A DNA stretch of 64,000 nucleotides from Flagellimonas maritima (GTDB lineage Bacteria; Bacteroidota; Bacteroidia; Flavobacteriales; Flavobacteriaceae): positions 372,001 through 436,000 of the forward strand of contig NZ_CP030104.1 in NCBI RefSeq assembly GCF_003269425.1, written 5' to 3'. Positions 1 through 9,293 of the stretch are shown here, one piece after another. Under the pieces are notes generated by a model, which did not search any database, was not told the origin of the DNA, and was given only the letters and a program-made list of their open reading frames with translations. The position numbers and the translations under genes are program-made. The first letter of the stretch is position 1; every line of letters begins with the position of its first letter.

Positions 1-78
1 AACCATTCATTATATTTCTACGGAACCAGAAACCTGCCTGCCGAGCGGCATGGCAAAGAAGAAAACCTAACCGAATAA
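1..78 (+). CDS. possible 3' end of an upstream gene (Fur-like?), partial
   Basis: An open frame runs in from the left edge for 25 codons to a TAA at 76-78, ending 12 bases before purA. The visible residues begin NHSLYFYGT, which loosely recalls the C-terminal strand of flavobacterial Fur-family regulators. The expected cysteine-containing tail does not follow. Instead the frame crosses a CCTGCCTGCCG-rich stretch at about 47-57 that resembles a common dispersed flavobacterial repeat. It may be a Fur gene whose end was altered by a repeat, or a chance open frame. Confidence 0.25.
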   Translation, partial: NHSLYFYGTRNLPAERHGKEENLTE

Positions 79-90
79 CCAACACATTTC

Positions 91-1359
91 ATGGTAGATT
101 TATTGCTTGGACTCCAATGGGGAGATGAAGGAAAAGGGAAAATCGTTGATGTACTTACCAAAGATTACGATATCATAGCTAGATTTCAAGGAGGCCCAAA
201 TGCCGGACATACTTTGGAATTTGATGGTATTAAACATGTATTGCATACAATTCCGTCAGGGATTTTCCATAAAAATGCCATAAATATTGTGGGCAACGGA
301 GTAGTCATAGATCCCGTCATTTTTAAAAAAGAGCTTGACAATCTTGATAAATTTAATATCGATATTGTTTCCAAACTTTTTATCTCAAGAAAAGCACACC
401 TTATTTTGCCTACGCACCGTCTTTTGGATGCTGCATCTGAAGCTGCCAAGGGCAAAGCTAAAATAGGTTCTACACTAAAGGGCATCGGTCCCACCTATAT
501 GGATAAGACCGGTAGAAACGGCATGCGCGTTGGCGACTTGGAATTTGATAATTGGAAAGAGAAATACAGAGCTTTGGCTAACAAACATGAGGCCATGATA
601 GGGTTTTACGATGTAGATATCCAATATGATCTTGAAGAGCTGGAAGCTGAATTCTATGAAGGTGTTGCCACCCTAAAAAACTTAAGATTCATAGATAGCG
701 AAGAATATATTTTTAGCGCACAGGATAAAGGTGAAAAAATACTGGCCGAAGGAGCCCAAGGCTCTTTATTGGACATTGATTTTGGAACCTATCCCTATGT
801 GACATCATCCAATACAACGGCTGCAGGTGCATGCACAGGTCTGGGCGTAGCACCGAATAAAATAGGCCGTGTGCTGGGGATTTTTAAGGCATATACCACA
901 CGCGTAGGTAGTGGTCCCTTCCCTACCGAATTGTTTGATGAGGATGGCGAAACCATGGGACGCGTAGGCAATGAATTTGGTGCAACTACAGGAAGACCCA
1001 GAAGATGTGGATGGTTGGATTTGGTGGCGTTGAAATATACAGTTAAAATCAATGGCGTTACCGAATTGATGATGATGAAAGCTGATGTGCTAAGCGGTTT
1101 TAAATCCATAAAAGTCTGTACAGCTTACACATATAAAGGTGAAGAAATAACCCATCTTCCCTATAATGTTGAAAGTGAATATGTAACACCCATTTACAAA
1201 GAGATGAAGGGCTGGGCAAAAGATCTTACAAAGCTTACCAAAGCAGAAGAACTACCTTCTACCCTTAATGACTATATCGAATTTTTGGAAGAACAGTTGA
1301 ACGTACCTATTAAAATAGTTTCCGTAGGACCGGATAGACTGCAGACAATTCATAGATAG
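91..1359 (+). CDS. purA: adenylosuccinate synthetase
   Basis: This enzyme catalyses the GTP-dependent condensation of IMP and aspartate to adenylosuccinate, the first committed step from IMP to AMP, in the cytoplasm. The N-terminal loop GDEGKGK (residues 11-17) carries the catalytic Asp12. GGPNAGHT (34-41) carries His40. Further conserved blocks are the SSNTTAAG stretch near residue 240 and TTRVGSGPFPTE near 270, followed by the GTP-binding C-terminal region. At 422 residues it is full length for the family. The ATG at 91 places the conserved strand at residue 4, as usual. It is followed by 456 bases without a gene, so it is probably the last gene of its transcription unit. Confidence 0.97.
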   Translation: MVDLLLGLQWGDEGKGKIVDVLTKDYDIIARFQGGPNAGHTLEFDGIKHVLHTIPSGIFHKNAINIVGNGVVIDPVIFKKELDNLDKFNIDIVSKLFISRKAHLILPTHRLLDAASEAAKGKAKIGSTLKGIGPTYMDKTGRNGMRVGDLEFDNWKEKYRALANKHEAMIGFYDVDIQYDLEELEAEFYEGVATLKNLRFIDSEEYIFSAQDKGEKILAEGAQGSLLDIDFGTYPYVTSSNTTAAGACTGLGVAPNKIGRVLGIFKAYTTRVGSGPFPTELFDEDGETMGRVGNEFGATTGRPRRCGWLDLVALKYTVKINGVTELMMMKADVLSGFKSIKVCTAYTYKGEEITHLPYNVESEYVTPIYKEMKGWAKDLTKLTKAEELPSTLNDYIEFLEEQLNVPIKIVSVGPDRLQTIHR

Positions 1360-1815
1360 TCCAAGCATATTTATGAAACACTTTCTACATTTTAAAAACT
1401 AAAATTTCAATTAATCGTTATGTTGAATTTATTTCAACATCATTAAACTATTTTGAACATCGATTTTTGAGATGAGAGTCTGAAACAAGTCCAGAACAAT
1501 AAAAGAAATAAATTTTCAAGACAAAATAATAAATCCACAACAGGGTTATCTACTATTTTAAATTGAAGTTACACTGTTCAGAATCAGTAAATATCTCATA
1601 TTTGAATCTTCGCAATACAACTGACCAAATCTTCTATGCATTGGTTTTCAACCCCTTCGCACAGTTGGTACTTTATTTTCTCCAAATCTTGTTAAACATC
1701 AATAAAAAGTATTTATAACGGATAATTTCCTTTTGCAGTTACATTTCCGAGCATTTGGGTCAAAAATTGATTTGGGCCAATTCTATCTTTACAGTACTAA
1801 CTAAACTTTTTAACT
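1360..1815. other. long intergenic region with a palindrome
   Basis: No convincing gene is visible in these 456 AT-rich bases. The clearest structure is at 1420-1440, where ATGTTGAA and TTCAACAT form a perfect 8-bp inverted repeat around a 5-base spacer. This could be an operator or a weak hairpin in the purA trailer, since no T-tract follows it. A TATCTTTA at 1784-1791 is one base off the -7 consensus (TAnnTTTG) and sits just upstream of the DUF1206 gene, but no -33 TTTG lies at normal spacing. Confidence 0.4.
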
Positions 1816-2577
1816 ATGTCATCCAAAAAAGAGCTTTTTGCACGGTTCGGTATCGCTTCAAAAGGTACTGTTTACATAATCGTAAGTATTCTAACATTAT
1901 TATCCGCATTCAATGCGGGTGGGAAACAATCAGGAAGTAGGGATGCCATTGAATATATTGCAAATCAAAGTTATGGTACTATTCTTTTGAGCATTGTAGC
2001 CCTCGGACTCCTCGGTTATGTATTTTGGAGGTTCTATCAAGGATTTTACAACCCTAAAGACTTGGACAATGATACTAAAGGTATTGTAAAGCGTATTGCC
2101 TATGTAGTAAGTGGAATCATCTATGGTTTTTTATGTTACTATGCCATAAGCTTGATTCTGGGCAACTCATCACAATCTAGCAGTGGAGGGGGAAATTCTT
2201 TTGGTTCAGGAAGTTCTGAAATTGTAGGATGGATAATCGGTATTATAATTTTTGGTAAGGGTATCTACGATATATATCAAGCCTATTCCAAAAAATATAA
2301 AGAAGATTTGGAAAACACCGGTCTCAGCAGTAGTGCACAATCAACAATGCTCAAATGGGGGCGTTTAGGTTATACCATGCGAGGTGTTGTTTTTGTCCTT
2401 ATGGCATATTTGACCATAAAAGCCAATAGTTCCAATGTTTCTGGTAAAACTGATGTATTCTCCTATGTTCAGGATGAATTTGGAAGTATTCCGTTGGCGT
2501 TAATGGCTTTTGGACTTTTAGGATATGGTGTGTTCATGTTGGTCAAATCCAAGTATGCATCAATGAGCATTTCATAA
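1816..2577 (+). CDS. DUF1206 domain membrane protein
   Basis: This 253-residue integral membrane protein is built from three repeats of the DUF1206 unit, each with two predicted membrane helices. The first repeat is at about residues 8-77 (ARFGIASKGTVYI through LGLLGYVFWR), the second at about 88-160, and the third at about 178-250 (GRLGYTMRGVVFVL through FGLLGYGVF). A Ser/Gly-rich low-complexity loop lies near residue 120. There is no signal peptide apart from the first helix. The function of the family is unknown. It is followed 35 bases later by a small DUF2945 gene, and both families often appear in stress-associated contexts, so the two may be cotranscribed; that link is inference. Confidence 0.9.
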   Translation: MSSKKELFARFGIASKGTVYIIVSILTLLSAFNAGGKQSGSRDAIEYIANQSYGTILLSIVALGLLGYVFWRFYQGFYNPKDLDNDTKGIVKRIAYVVSGIIYGFLCYYAISLILGNSSQSSSGGGNSFGSGSSEIVGWIIGIIIFGKGIYDIYQAYSKKYKEDLENTGLSSSAQSTMLKWGRLGYTMRGVVFVLMAYLTIKANSSNVSGKTDVFSYVQDEFGSIPLALMAFGLLGYGVFMLVKSKYASMSIS

Positions 2578-2612
2578 AATATCTTTTATAAATAAAAATA
2601 AATTAAACAGCT

Positions 2613-2825
2613 ATGATTAGAGAAGGAACAGAAGTAAAATGGAAGTGGGGCAATGGGCATGCAACTGGTAAAGTTGAGAAAACCTATGAAGAATCCGTCA
2701 CAAGGAAAATTGAGGGAAGCGAAGTGACCAGAAATGGTTCTTCGGATGATAAAGCGCTTTTTATAAAACAAGAAGATGGGAGCGAGGTATTGAAACTTGA
2801 AAGCGAAGTAGAAAGAAACGATTAA
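2613..2825 (+). CDS. DUF2945 / HVA1-type TUDOR-like small protein
   Basis: This 70-residue soluble protein matches the DUF2945 (hypervirulence-associated TUDOR-domain) family. It has the characteristic opening G(T/D)xVxWxWGxGxAxGKV (residues 5-20) and later ALFIKQEDGSEVLKLESEV. The fold is predicted to be a single small beta-barrel. The biochemical role is not established. It lies 35 bases downstream of the DUF1206 gene on the same strand and ends before a recognisable new promoter at 2869-2900, so it probably closes a two-gene unit. Confidence 0.85.
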   Translation: MIREGTEVKWKWGNGHATGKVEKTYEESVTRKIEGSEVTRNGSSDDKALFIKQEDGSEVLKLESEVERND

Positions 2826-2868
2826 AGAAAATCTGGCTTTCCCTCAATTCCCAAACCTTTCTAAATCC

Positions 2869-2900
2869 TTTCTCTTCTTTGACTAAAAGTCCTACTTTTG
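2869..2900 (+). promoter_or_regulatory. predicted Bacteroidota-type promoter
   Basis: TTTC at 2869-2872, close to the -33 TTTG element, is followed after 20 bases by TACTTTTG at 2893-2900, a perfect TAnnTTTG -7 element. The predicted start of transcription lies only a few bases before the TTG start of the OstA-like gene at 2917, which implies a very short leader. Confidence 0.6.
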
Positions 2901-2916
2901 GGCAAAATTTCAAGTA

Positions 2917-4617
2917 TTGAGAAGGATTTTAATATTCATTTTTACTTTTACTTATCTTTTTGTTTCTGGACAAGAGGATGCGCCGGAATCAGAGCGAAAA
3001 CAAATAAATATTGTTTACGGAGCAAATTTCACTAAAGATGAAGCCCAATTCCCTGGAGCATCAATTTTTAGCAAGGATGATGAGCGCCAAGTGCAGTTTG
3101 AACATAAAGGCGCCGACCTATGGTGCGACATTGCTATCTTTTATTCACAGGAAAACAGATTGAAGGCCATTGGCAATGTGCGTTTGCAACAAGGTGATTC
3201 CATTGAAATGAACAGCGCAAAACTTAATTGGAACGGCGATACCAGTTTGGCCAAGGCTTGGGAAAGTGTAGATTTATCGGATGGTAAAATGACCTTGACA
3301 ACAGATACATTGTACTTTGACAGGGAAAAACAAATATCCTATTATAATTCTGGAGGAAAGGTTGTGGATTCTGTTAATGTTCTTACAAGCAGGGTTGGCA
3401 CCTATTTTACGGAGCTAAAAAAAGTTCAGTTTCGAGATAGCGTGCATATTGATAATCCCGAATATATTATAGATTCAGAGCAACTGGATTATTACCGTGT
3501 TTCTAAAAATGCCTATATGTACGGTTCCTCCACTATTACTGGGAAAGAGTACAAAATTTATTGTGAACGTGGTTTTTATGACACAAAGATTGAACAGGGC
3601 TATGGCATAAAAAATACCCAGATAGATTATGACAATAAAATTATTATTGGAGATAGCCTATATTTTGACAAAGCATCGGAATTTGCATCAGCAACCAATA
3701 ATATTCAAATTACGGACACCATAAACAATGGTGTTATACGGGCTCATTATGCCGAGGTCTTTAAAGCGAAGGATTCTGTTTTTGCTACAAAAAGAGCTGT
3801 TTCTGTAAGTTTGGTGGAACAAGATTCTTTGTATATGCATGGCGATACCCTAATGGTTACTGGAAAGACTGAATCCCGTATTCTGAGAGCATTTAGAAAT
3901 GCCAAATTCTACAAAACAGACCTAAGTGGCAAGTGCGACTCCATTCATTCCGAAGAAAAAACGGGTATAACACAACTTATACGAAATCCTATCCTTTGGA
4001 ACGTTAACAACCAAATTACAGGAGACAGCATCCATCTAATTTCTGACTTGGAAACAGAAAAACTGGATTCGCTCAAAGTATTGGAAAATGCATTTATAAT
4101 TTCTTTGGATACAATAAGTAAAACAGGTTACAATCAAGCAAAGGGGAAAGACCTGTTTGGGAAATTTATAGAAAACGAACTAAAGATAATCGACCTTGTC
4201 AAAAATACCGAAGTCATCTATTACATGTACAATGATGACCAAGAGTTGATCGGCATCGATAAAACCATTTGCAGTAAAATCCGACTATTGATGGCCAATA
4301 ACGATATTGAGGATATTACTTTCTTTGTTAACCCGGATGGGGATATTTTTCCTGAGACGGATTTACCTTTGGAAAGCCGTAAATTAAAAGGTTTTGTTTG
4401 GCGTGGCGAAGAAAGGATCTTGAGCAAGGATGATATTTTTGATGAAGATGATAATAATATAGAACTAGTAAAAATACGAGGAATCGAAAATCCCATAGAC
4501 ATTGATGCCGAGGAGGAAGAACGAAGTAAAAACGAAAATGACCCTGTAAACAATATCCCAAATACGAAAGCTATAGTTTCCAAGCCAACTTCAATAAAAA
4601 AAGTCCAAAAACCCTAA
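2917..4617 (+). CDS. OstA/LptA-like LPS transport protein
   Basis: This 566-residue secreted protein belongs to the OstA-like family of Bacteroidota, related to the periplasmic LPS bridge protein LptA and the N-terminal domain of LptD. A signal peptide (RRILIFIFTFTYLFVSG, ending before QED) is followed by repeated beta-strand units that match the beta-jellyroll fold, such as GNVRLQQGDSIEMNSAKLNW and later DTLYFDREKQ. The C-terminus is acidic and low in complexity. The start is TTG, chosen because it begins the signal peptide and follows a good promoter. Its stop overlaps the ATG of the aminotransferase by one base, suggesting translational coupling. Much longer than E. coli LptA (about 185 residues), it probably joins several OstA repeats. 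Confidence 0.85.
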   Translation: MRRILIFIFTFTYLFVSGQEDAPESERKQINIVYGANFTKDEAQFPGASIFSKDDERQVQFEHKGADLWCDIAIFYSQENRLKAIGNVRLQQGDSIEMNSAKLNWNGDTSLAKAWESVDLSDGKMTLTTDTLYFDREKQISYYNSGGKVVDSVNVLTSRVGTYFTELKKVQFRDSVHIDNPEYIIDSEQLDYYRVSKNAYMYGSSTITGKEYKIYCERGFYDTKIEQGYGIKNTQIDYDNKIIIGDSLYFDKASEFASATNNIQITDTINNGVIRAHYAEVFKAKDSVFATKRAVSVSLVEQDSLYMHGDTLMVTGKTESRILRAFRNAKFYKTDLSGKCDSIHSEEKTGITQLIRNPILWNVNNQITGDSIHLISDLETEKLDSLKVLENAFIISLDTISKTGYNQAKGKDLFGKFIENELKIIDLVKNTEVIYYMYNDDQELIGIDKTICSKIRLLMANNDIEDITFFVNPDGDIFPETDLPLESRKLKGFVWRGEERILSKDDIFDEDDNNIELVKIRGIENPIDIDAEEEERSKNENDPVNNIPNTKAIVSKPTSIKKVQKP

Positions 4618-5813
4618 TGCTAAGGGACGATTTCCACACATACCAGGCACAAACCACACCGCATCCACTTGGTTTGGAAATTTCATATGCAAAAGGTTGT
4701 TACATTTACGATGCTCAAGGAAATGCACACTTGGACTTTGTAGCCGGGGTTTCCGCCTGCAGCTTGGGCCACTGTCATCCCAGTGTCGTAACAGCAATCA
4801 AAGAACAGACTGAAAAATATTTGCACGTTATGGTATACGGAGAGTATGTGCAACAACCAGCAGTAGAACTGACCAAACTCTTAGCGTCCTATCTACCTAA
4901 AAATCTGGAAACGACCTATCTGGTAAATTCAGGAACCGAGGCTATAGAAGGTGCCTTAAAATTAGCAAGGAGGTATACTGGCCGTTCTCAACTTATTGCG
5001 GCAAAAAATGCATATCATGGTAACACAATGGGCAGTCTAAGCCTAATGGATTACGAAGAGCGGAAAAGTGCCTTCAGACCTTTGATTCCAGATGTTTCGT
5101 TTATCGAATTCAATGATAAAAAGGATTTAGCCAAGATAACGGAGAAAACCGCGGCGGTCGTTCTAGAAACCATTCAAGGTGGAGCAGGGTTTATCATGCC
5201 TGAAAAAGGATATTTAAAAAAGGTAAGGAGTCGTTGCAATGAAGTTGGAGCCTTATTGATTTTGGATGAAATACAACCTGGTTTTGGGAGAACGGGAAAG
5301 CTATTTGCATTTGAGCATTTTAATTGTGTTCCTGACATATTAGTCTTAGGCAAGGGTATGGCGTCAGGAATGCCCGTAGGAGCATTCGTTGCATCAAAAA
5401 AAATAATGATGTCTTTAAGGGAAAAACCTAAATTGGGTCATATTACCACATTTGGCGGTAATCCCGTTATTGCTGCTGCCAGTTTGGCAACCTTACGTGA
5501 AATTACCGGAACACAGCTCATAGAGCAGACACTTGAAAAAGAAGAATTGTTCCGTAAGCTTTTGGTACATCCTTTGATTAAGGAAATAAGAGGTAAAGGT
5601 TTAATGCTAGCGTTATTGTTTGAAAACCAGAAAGTAGCCAATTATTTAGTATTGACTGCCGCCAAAAAAGGACTTATTCTTTTCTGGTTGTTATTTGAAC
5701 CGAATGCCGTTCGCATATCGCCACCTTTAACGATTTCAATGAAAGAAATCAGTATAGGATGCGACCAAATAATAACTATTTTAAATGAGTACAGACCAGC
5801 TGCTGTTAACTAA
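4617..5813 (+). CDS. class III pyridoxal-phosphate aminotransferase
   Basis: This 398-residue cytoplasmic enzyme is of the acetylornithine/4-aminobutyrate aminotransferase type. It shows VNSGTEAIEGALKLAR, which contacts the cofactor phosphate, NAYHGNTMGSLS, LILDEIQPGFGRTGK with the Asp that binds the pyridine nitrogen, and VLGKGMASGMPVGAF with the Schiff-base lysine. The substrate cannot be read from sequence. Related flavobacterial genes are usually annotated aspartate aminotransferase family protein. It begins one base inside the stop codon of the OstA-like gene, which is conserved-looking coupling without an obvious functional link. Confidence 0.9.
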   Translation: MLRDDFHTYQAQTTPHPLGLEISYAKGCYIYDAQGNAHLDFVAGVSACSLGHCHPSVVTAIKEQTEKYLHVMVYGEYVQQPAVELTKLLASYLPKNLETTYLVNSGTEAIEGALKLARRYTGRSQLIAAKNAYHGNTMGSLSLMDYEERKSAFRPLIPDVSFIEFNDKKDLAKITEKTAAVVLETIQGGAGFIMPEKGYLKKVRSRCNEVGALLILDEIQPGFGRTGKLFAFEHFNCVPDILVLGKGMASGMPVGAFVASKKIMMSLREKPKLGHITTFGGNPVIAAASLATLREITGTQLIEQTLEKEELFRKLLVHPLIKEIRGKGLMLALLFENQKVANYLVLTAAKKGLILFWLLFEPNAVRISPPLTISMKEISIGCDQIITILNEYRPAAVN

Positions 5814-5899
5814 ATTGTTGATAACATACCCTTATTACGAACTTAAACATAAAGGCAAAGGGCTAATTTTAAGTCCATAGTCAAACCAAACATGTTCCT

Positions 5900-7300
5900 A
5901 TGGCGTTAAATTCCAACGAATATCCAGACAAATCCATCAATAAATTCGAGTCCATGCTCAAAACGGATGATGTCTATTTTTTCGATGCAGAGGACTTTGA
6001 GGAAATTATTCACCATTATCTCAACAATGGAAAAATATCCTTGGGAAAAAAAGCGATTCAAATAGGTCTGGAACAACATCCCAACGCGTTGGAAATAAAA
6101 TTGCTCCGTGTTGAGGTATTGGTTTTTGAAGATAGGTACGAAGATGCGGGAAAACTATTGGATGAACTTCAGAACATAGATTCCAATAATGAGGAAATTT
6201 ATATACAGCGCGCCAATATCCAGTCCAAGCAGGACAATCATTATGAGGCAGTAAGTTTATTGATGGAAGCTTTGCATATCAGCGAAGATAGCTTTGACAT
6301 TCATTCGCTTTTAGGAATGGAATATCTATTTCTTGATGATTTTGAAAAAGCCAAACGCAGTTTCATGAAATGCGTAGAATTCGATGACAGGGACTACTCC
6401 TCGCTTTATAACGTGGTGTATTGCTTTGAATTTCTGGAAGATTTTAACGGGGCGGTCTATTACTTAAATGATTATCTGGAACGTAATCCTTATTGTGAAG
6501 TAGCATGGCACCAATTGGGCAAGATGTACTACACTATGGATATGTACGATGAAGCACTTACTGCATTCGATTTTGCCATTATATCAGATGACTCCTTTAT
6601 TGGGGCTTATTTTGAAAAAGGAAAAGTGCTCGAAAAAATGGGCAGGTACAACGATGCCATTGAAAATTATGAAATTACCATATCCATAGAGGACCCAACC
6701 TCTCATGCGTATCTCCGTATCGGAAGATGTCACGAGAAATTGGGCAATGACGATTTGGCAAAATACTACTATTACAACACGGTACATGAAGACCCGTTGC
6801 TTGACAAGGGCTGGCTGGCAATAACCGATTTTCATTATAAATTGGAGAATTATGAGAAGGCACTGTACTACATCAATAAAGCTATAAATATTGATGGAGA
6901 AAATCCGTTGTACTGGAAGAAATGTGCAAAAATCTATTTTGCCCTTGATAACTTTGATGAAGCCGATTTTGCCTACAAACAAGCCGTAGATTTAGGTAAT
7001 TACGAACAGGATACATGGCAAAATTGGGCAGATGTCCTTAAAAATGTTGGGGATTATGGTTCTTCCATCCAAGTACTCGTTCAAGGTATCGAATTCTATC
7101 CGGAAAGTGCCGATCTTTTATATAAGTTGGCAGGACTCTATCTAAAAAATAATGAAATTCCAAACGCTAAAGAGAAATTATCCCAGGCGATGCAGCTCGA
7201 TATCGATAAATTTCAATTATTTGAAGCGGAATTTCCAGAGTTTGGTGAAATCAAATGGCTCCAAAAATTGGTTTCGGAAATTAAAAAGACATCTACGTAA
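5900..7300 (+). CDS. tetratricopeptide repeat protein
   Basis: This 466-residue protein consists almost entirely of TPR units of about 34 residues from near residue 35 to 450; examples are AWHQLGKMYYTMDMYDEALTAFDFA and YWKKCAKIYFALDNFDEADFAYKQA. There is no signal peptide or membrane helix, so it is predicted to be a cytoplasmic scaffold for protein contacts. It is first in a tight run with two DUF368 genes (24 and 14 bases apart) and aroE. The region just upstream has TAATTTTA near 5865, one base off a -7 element. Confidence 0.9.
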   Translation: MALNSNEYPDKSINKFESMLKTDDVYFFDAEDFEEIIHHYLNNGKISLGKKAIQIGLEQHPNALEIKLLRVEVLVFEDRYEDAGKLLDELQNIDSNNEEIYIQRANIQSKQDNHYEAVSLLMEALHISEDSFDIHSLLGMEYLFLDDFEKAKRSFMKCVEFDDRDYSSLYNVVYCFEFLEDFNGAVYYLNDYLERNPYCEVAWHQLGKMYYTMDMYDEALTAFDFAIISDDSFIGAYFEKGKVLEKMGRYNDAIENYEITISIEDPTSHAYLRIGRCHEKLGNDDLAKYYYYNTVHEDPLLDKGWLAITDFHYKLENYEKALYYINKAINIDGENPLYWKKCAKIYFALDNFDEADFAYKQAVDLGNYEQDTWQNWADVLKNVGDYGSSIQVLVQGIEFYPESADLLYKLAGLYLKNNEIPNAKEKLSQAMQLDIDKFQLFEAEFPEFGEIKWLQKLVSEIKKTST

Positions 7301-7323
7301 TACCTGATTCCTACCTAAAATTC

Positions 7324-8241
7324 ATGAAAACACGTCAATTTTTTGATTATGTGTTCATCACGCTAAAAGGGATGGCTATGGGAGCTGCAGATGTCGTTCC
7401 AGGAGTTTCGGGCGGTACTATCGCGTTTATTTCCGGTATTTACGAAGAACTTATCAGTTCCATCAATAATATCAACCTATCACTCTTTACGACTTTAAGA
7501 AAAGAAGGCCTAAAAGCTTTTTGGGAAAAGGCCAACGGGAATTTTTTACTGGCACTCTTTCTGGGGATTTTTATAAGCGTACTCTCACTCGCCAAAATTC
7601 TTAGCTGGCTATTGGATAATAAACCCATTTTATTGTGGTCTTTCTTCTTTGGGCTTGTATTGGCAAGTATAATATTTGTGGGAAAAGAAATTACTAAATG
7701 GACCGTAGCTACTATAGTCACATTTTGTGCAGGAGCTGTTCTGGCTTTCTTTATAACGGAACTACCTCCCAGTGAAAATGTTGACAGTCTACCCTATCTT
7801 TTCTTATCTGGAGCTTTAGCGGTATGCGCCATGATACTACCGGGCATATCCGGGGCGTTTATTCTAGTTCTGTTAGGTTCTTATAAAACTATTTTAGATG
7901 CGTTGCACGAACGGGACATGAAAATAATTATAACCGTCGCTATAGGTGCAGTATTTGGCCTACTAAGCTTTGCAAGGATTCTTAAATGGATGTTTAGTCA
8001 TTACAAAAATATCACTTTGGCCTTATTGACTGGTTTTATCTTAGGTTCGTTGAACAAAATATGGCCTTGGAAAAAGGTATTGGAAACCAAGACTTTTAGT
8101 GATAAAATTATTATTATCGACGATATGAATGTTTGGCCGTGGGCATATAATGGAGATAACCAACTAATACTTGCCATAATCTTAGCTATAATCGGTTTTT
8201 CGCTTATTTTTATCTTGGAGAAATTTGCTTCCAAAGAATAA
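7324..8241 (+). CDS. DUF368 (PopT-type) polyprenyl-phosphate transporter, copy 1
   Basis: This 305-residue integral membrane protein has about eight predicted helices and the DUF368 signature near the N-terminus (GMAMGAADVVPGVSGGTIAFISG, given here in part) plus an internal echo LPGISGAFILVLLGSY at about residues 168-185. Members of this family (PopT) have been shown in other bacteria to recycle undecaprenyl phosphate across the cytoplasmic membrane for cell-wall and glycan synthesis. That role is inferred here from the family. It is followed 14 bases later by a paralogue of similar architecture, so the function may be duplicated or specialised. Confidence 0.92.
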   Translation: MKTRQFFDYVFITLKGMAMGAADVVPGVSGGTIAFISGIYEELISSINNINLSLFTTLRKEGLKAFWEKANGNFLLALFLGIFISVLSLAKILSWLLDNKPILLWSFFFGLVLASIIFVGKEITKWTVATIVTFCAGAVLAFFITELPPSENVDSLPYLFLSGALAVCAMILPGISGAFILVLLGSYKTILDALHERDMKIIITVAIGAVFGLLSFARILKWMFSHYKNITLALLTGFILGSLNKIWPWKKVLETKTFSDKIIIIDDMNVWPWAYNGDNQLILAIILAIIGFSLIFILEKFASKE

Positions 8242-8255
8242 GTGTAAAACATTAT

Positions 8256-9293
8256 ATGCATCAACCCAGAACATTTCTTGATAATTTTTTCTTGGTAGTT
8301 AAAGGGCTTTGCATGGGTGCTGCAAACAAGGTTCCCGGCGTCTCAGGAGGAATAGTCGCCTTTGTAGGTGGTTTTTATGAAGAATTTATCTATTCCCTAC
8401 AAAAGATTAATTCAAAGGCTTTTAAATTGCTTGTCAATGGCAGGTTCAAAAGCTTTTATCAATATGTAAACGGGCAGTTTTTGCTTTTACTGATTTTTGG
8501 AATGCTTATCAGTTATTTTAGTATTTCAAAAATTTTGGACTTCTTTTTGGAACAAAATGAACTTTTTGTCTGGGCCTCCTTTTTTGGTATGATTCTAGGG
8601 TCTATTTATTACGTTTCCAAAGAATTTGACCATTGGAACAAGAAGACTGTCGTAGCGGGAATTATTGGTTTACTGATCGGTATCTCAATAAGCTTTTTGA
8701 ACCCTGCGAAGGAAAATGATAATCTTCTCTTTATTTTTTTCTGTGGAATTATAAGCGTATCGGGGATGACCTTGCCTGGACTTTCAGGCTCTTTCATCTT
8801 AATTCTTTTTGGTAATTATGTATTGTTGCTGGTCGATTCGGTAAATGCTCTATATGATACGTTTTCAGAAATATTCGCGGGAGATTTTGGTTTTCTGGAC
8901 AATGCACAGCGCATAGATTCCCTAATAATACTCGGGGTATTCACACTTGGCTCCGCTACGGGACTTGTTACCTTTTCACACTTGCTGAGCTATTTACTTA
9001 AACATTATAAGGAAATATCTACAGCTGTTATCGTAGGTTTTATAACGGGATCACTGGGGGTATTGTGGCCATGGAAAAGAACGATGTTCAAAATTGATGA
9101 AGCTGGCAACCCCCTGCTCGATTCCAATGGGGACAAAATAGTATTGAACTATAAGCGCTACATTCCTGATTTATCGGCTCCCGATACATGGTGGGCCATA
9201 TTTTTTGTGATTTTAGGAATTATGTTATTATTGGTACTGGATTGGTATGGAAAAAACAGAAAAGAAAGAGAACAGGTACGGACTATTGGGTAA
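8256..9293 (+). CDS. DUF368 (PopT-type) polyprenyl-phosphate transporter, copy 2
   Basis: This 345-residue paralogue of the preceding gene has the same two signature regions (MGAANKVPGVSGGIVAFVGG near residue 25 and LPGLSGSFILILFGNY near 175). Asp is replaced by Asn in the AADVVPG motif (AANKVPG), and there is an extra hydrophilic loop between residues 195 and 230. About eight membrane helices are predicted. Its 3' end overlaps aroE by 47 bases. Expected role: return of polyprenyl phosphate carriers to the cytoplasmic face. The divergence from copy 1 suggests a different substrate or partner, but this is inference. Confidence 0.92.
   Translation: MHQPRTFLDNFFLVVKGLCMGAANKVPGVSGGIVAFVGGFYEEFIYSLQKINSKAFKLLVNGRFKSFYQYVNGQFLLLLIFGMLISYFSISKILDFFLEQNELFVWASFFGMILGSIYYVSKEFDHWNKKTVVAGIIGLLIGISISFLNPAKENDNLLFIFFCGIISVSGMTLPGLSGSFILILFGNYVLLLVDSVNALYDTFSEIFAGDFGFLDNAQRIDSLIILGVFTLGSATGLVTFSHLLSYLLKHYKEISTAVIVGFITGSLGVLWPWKRTMFKIDEAGNPLLDSNGDKIVLNYKRYIPDLSAPDTWWAIFFVILGIMLLLVLDWYGKNRKEREQVRTIG

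Noticed and set aside
1755..1940. 61-codon ORF overlapping the DUF1206 start
   Set aside because: It is in another frame of a clear membrane-protein gene and has no family-like composition.
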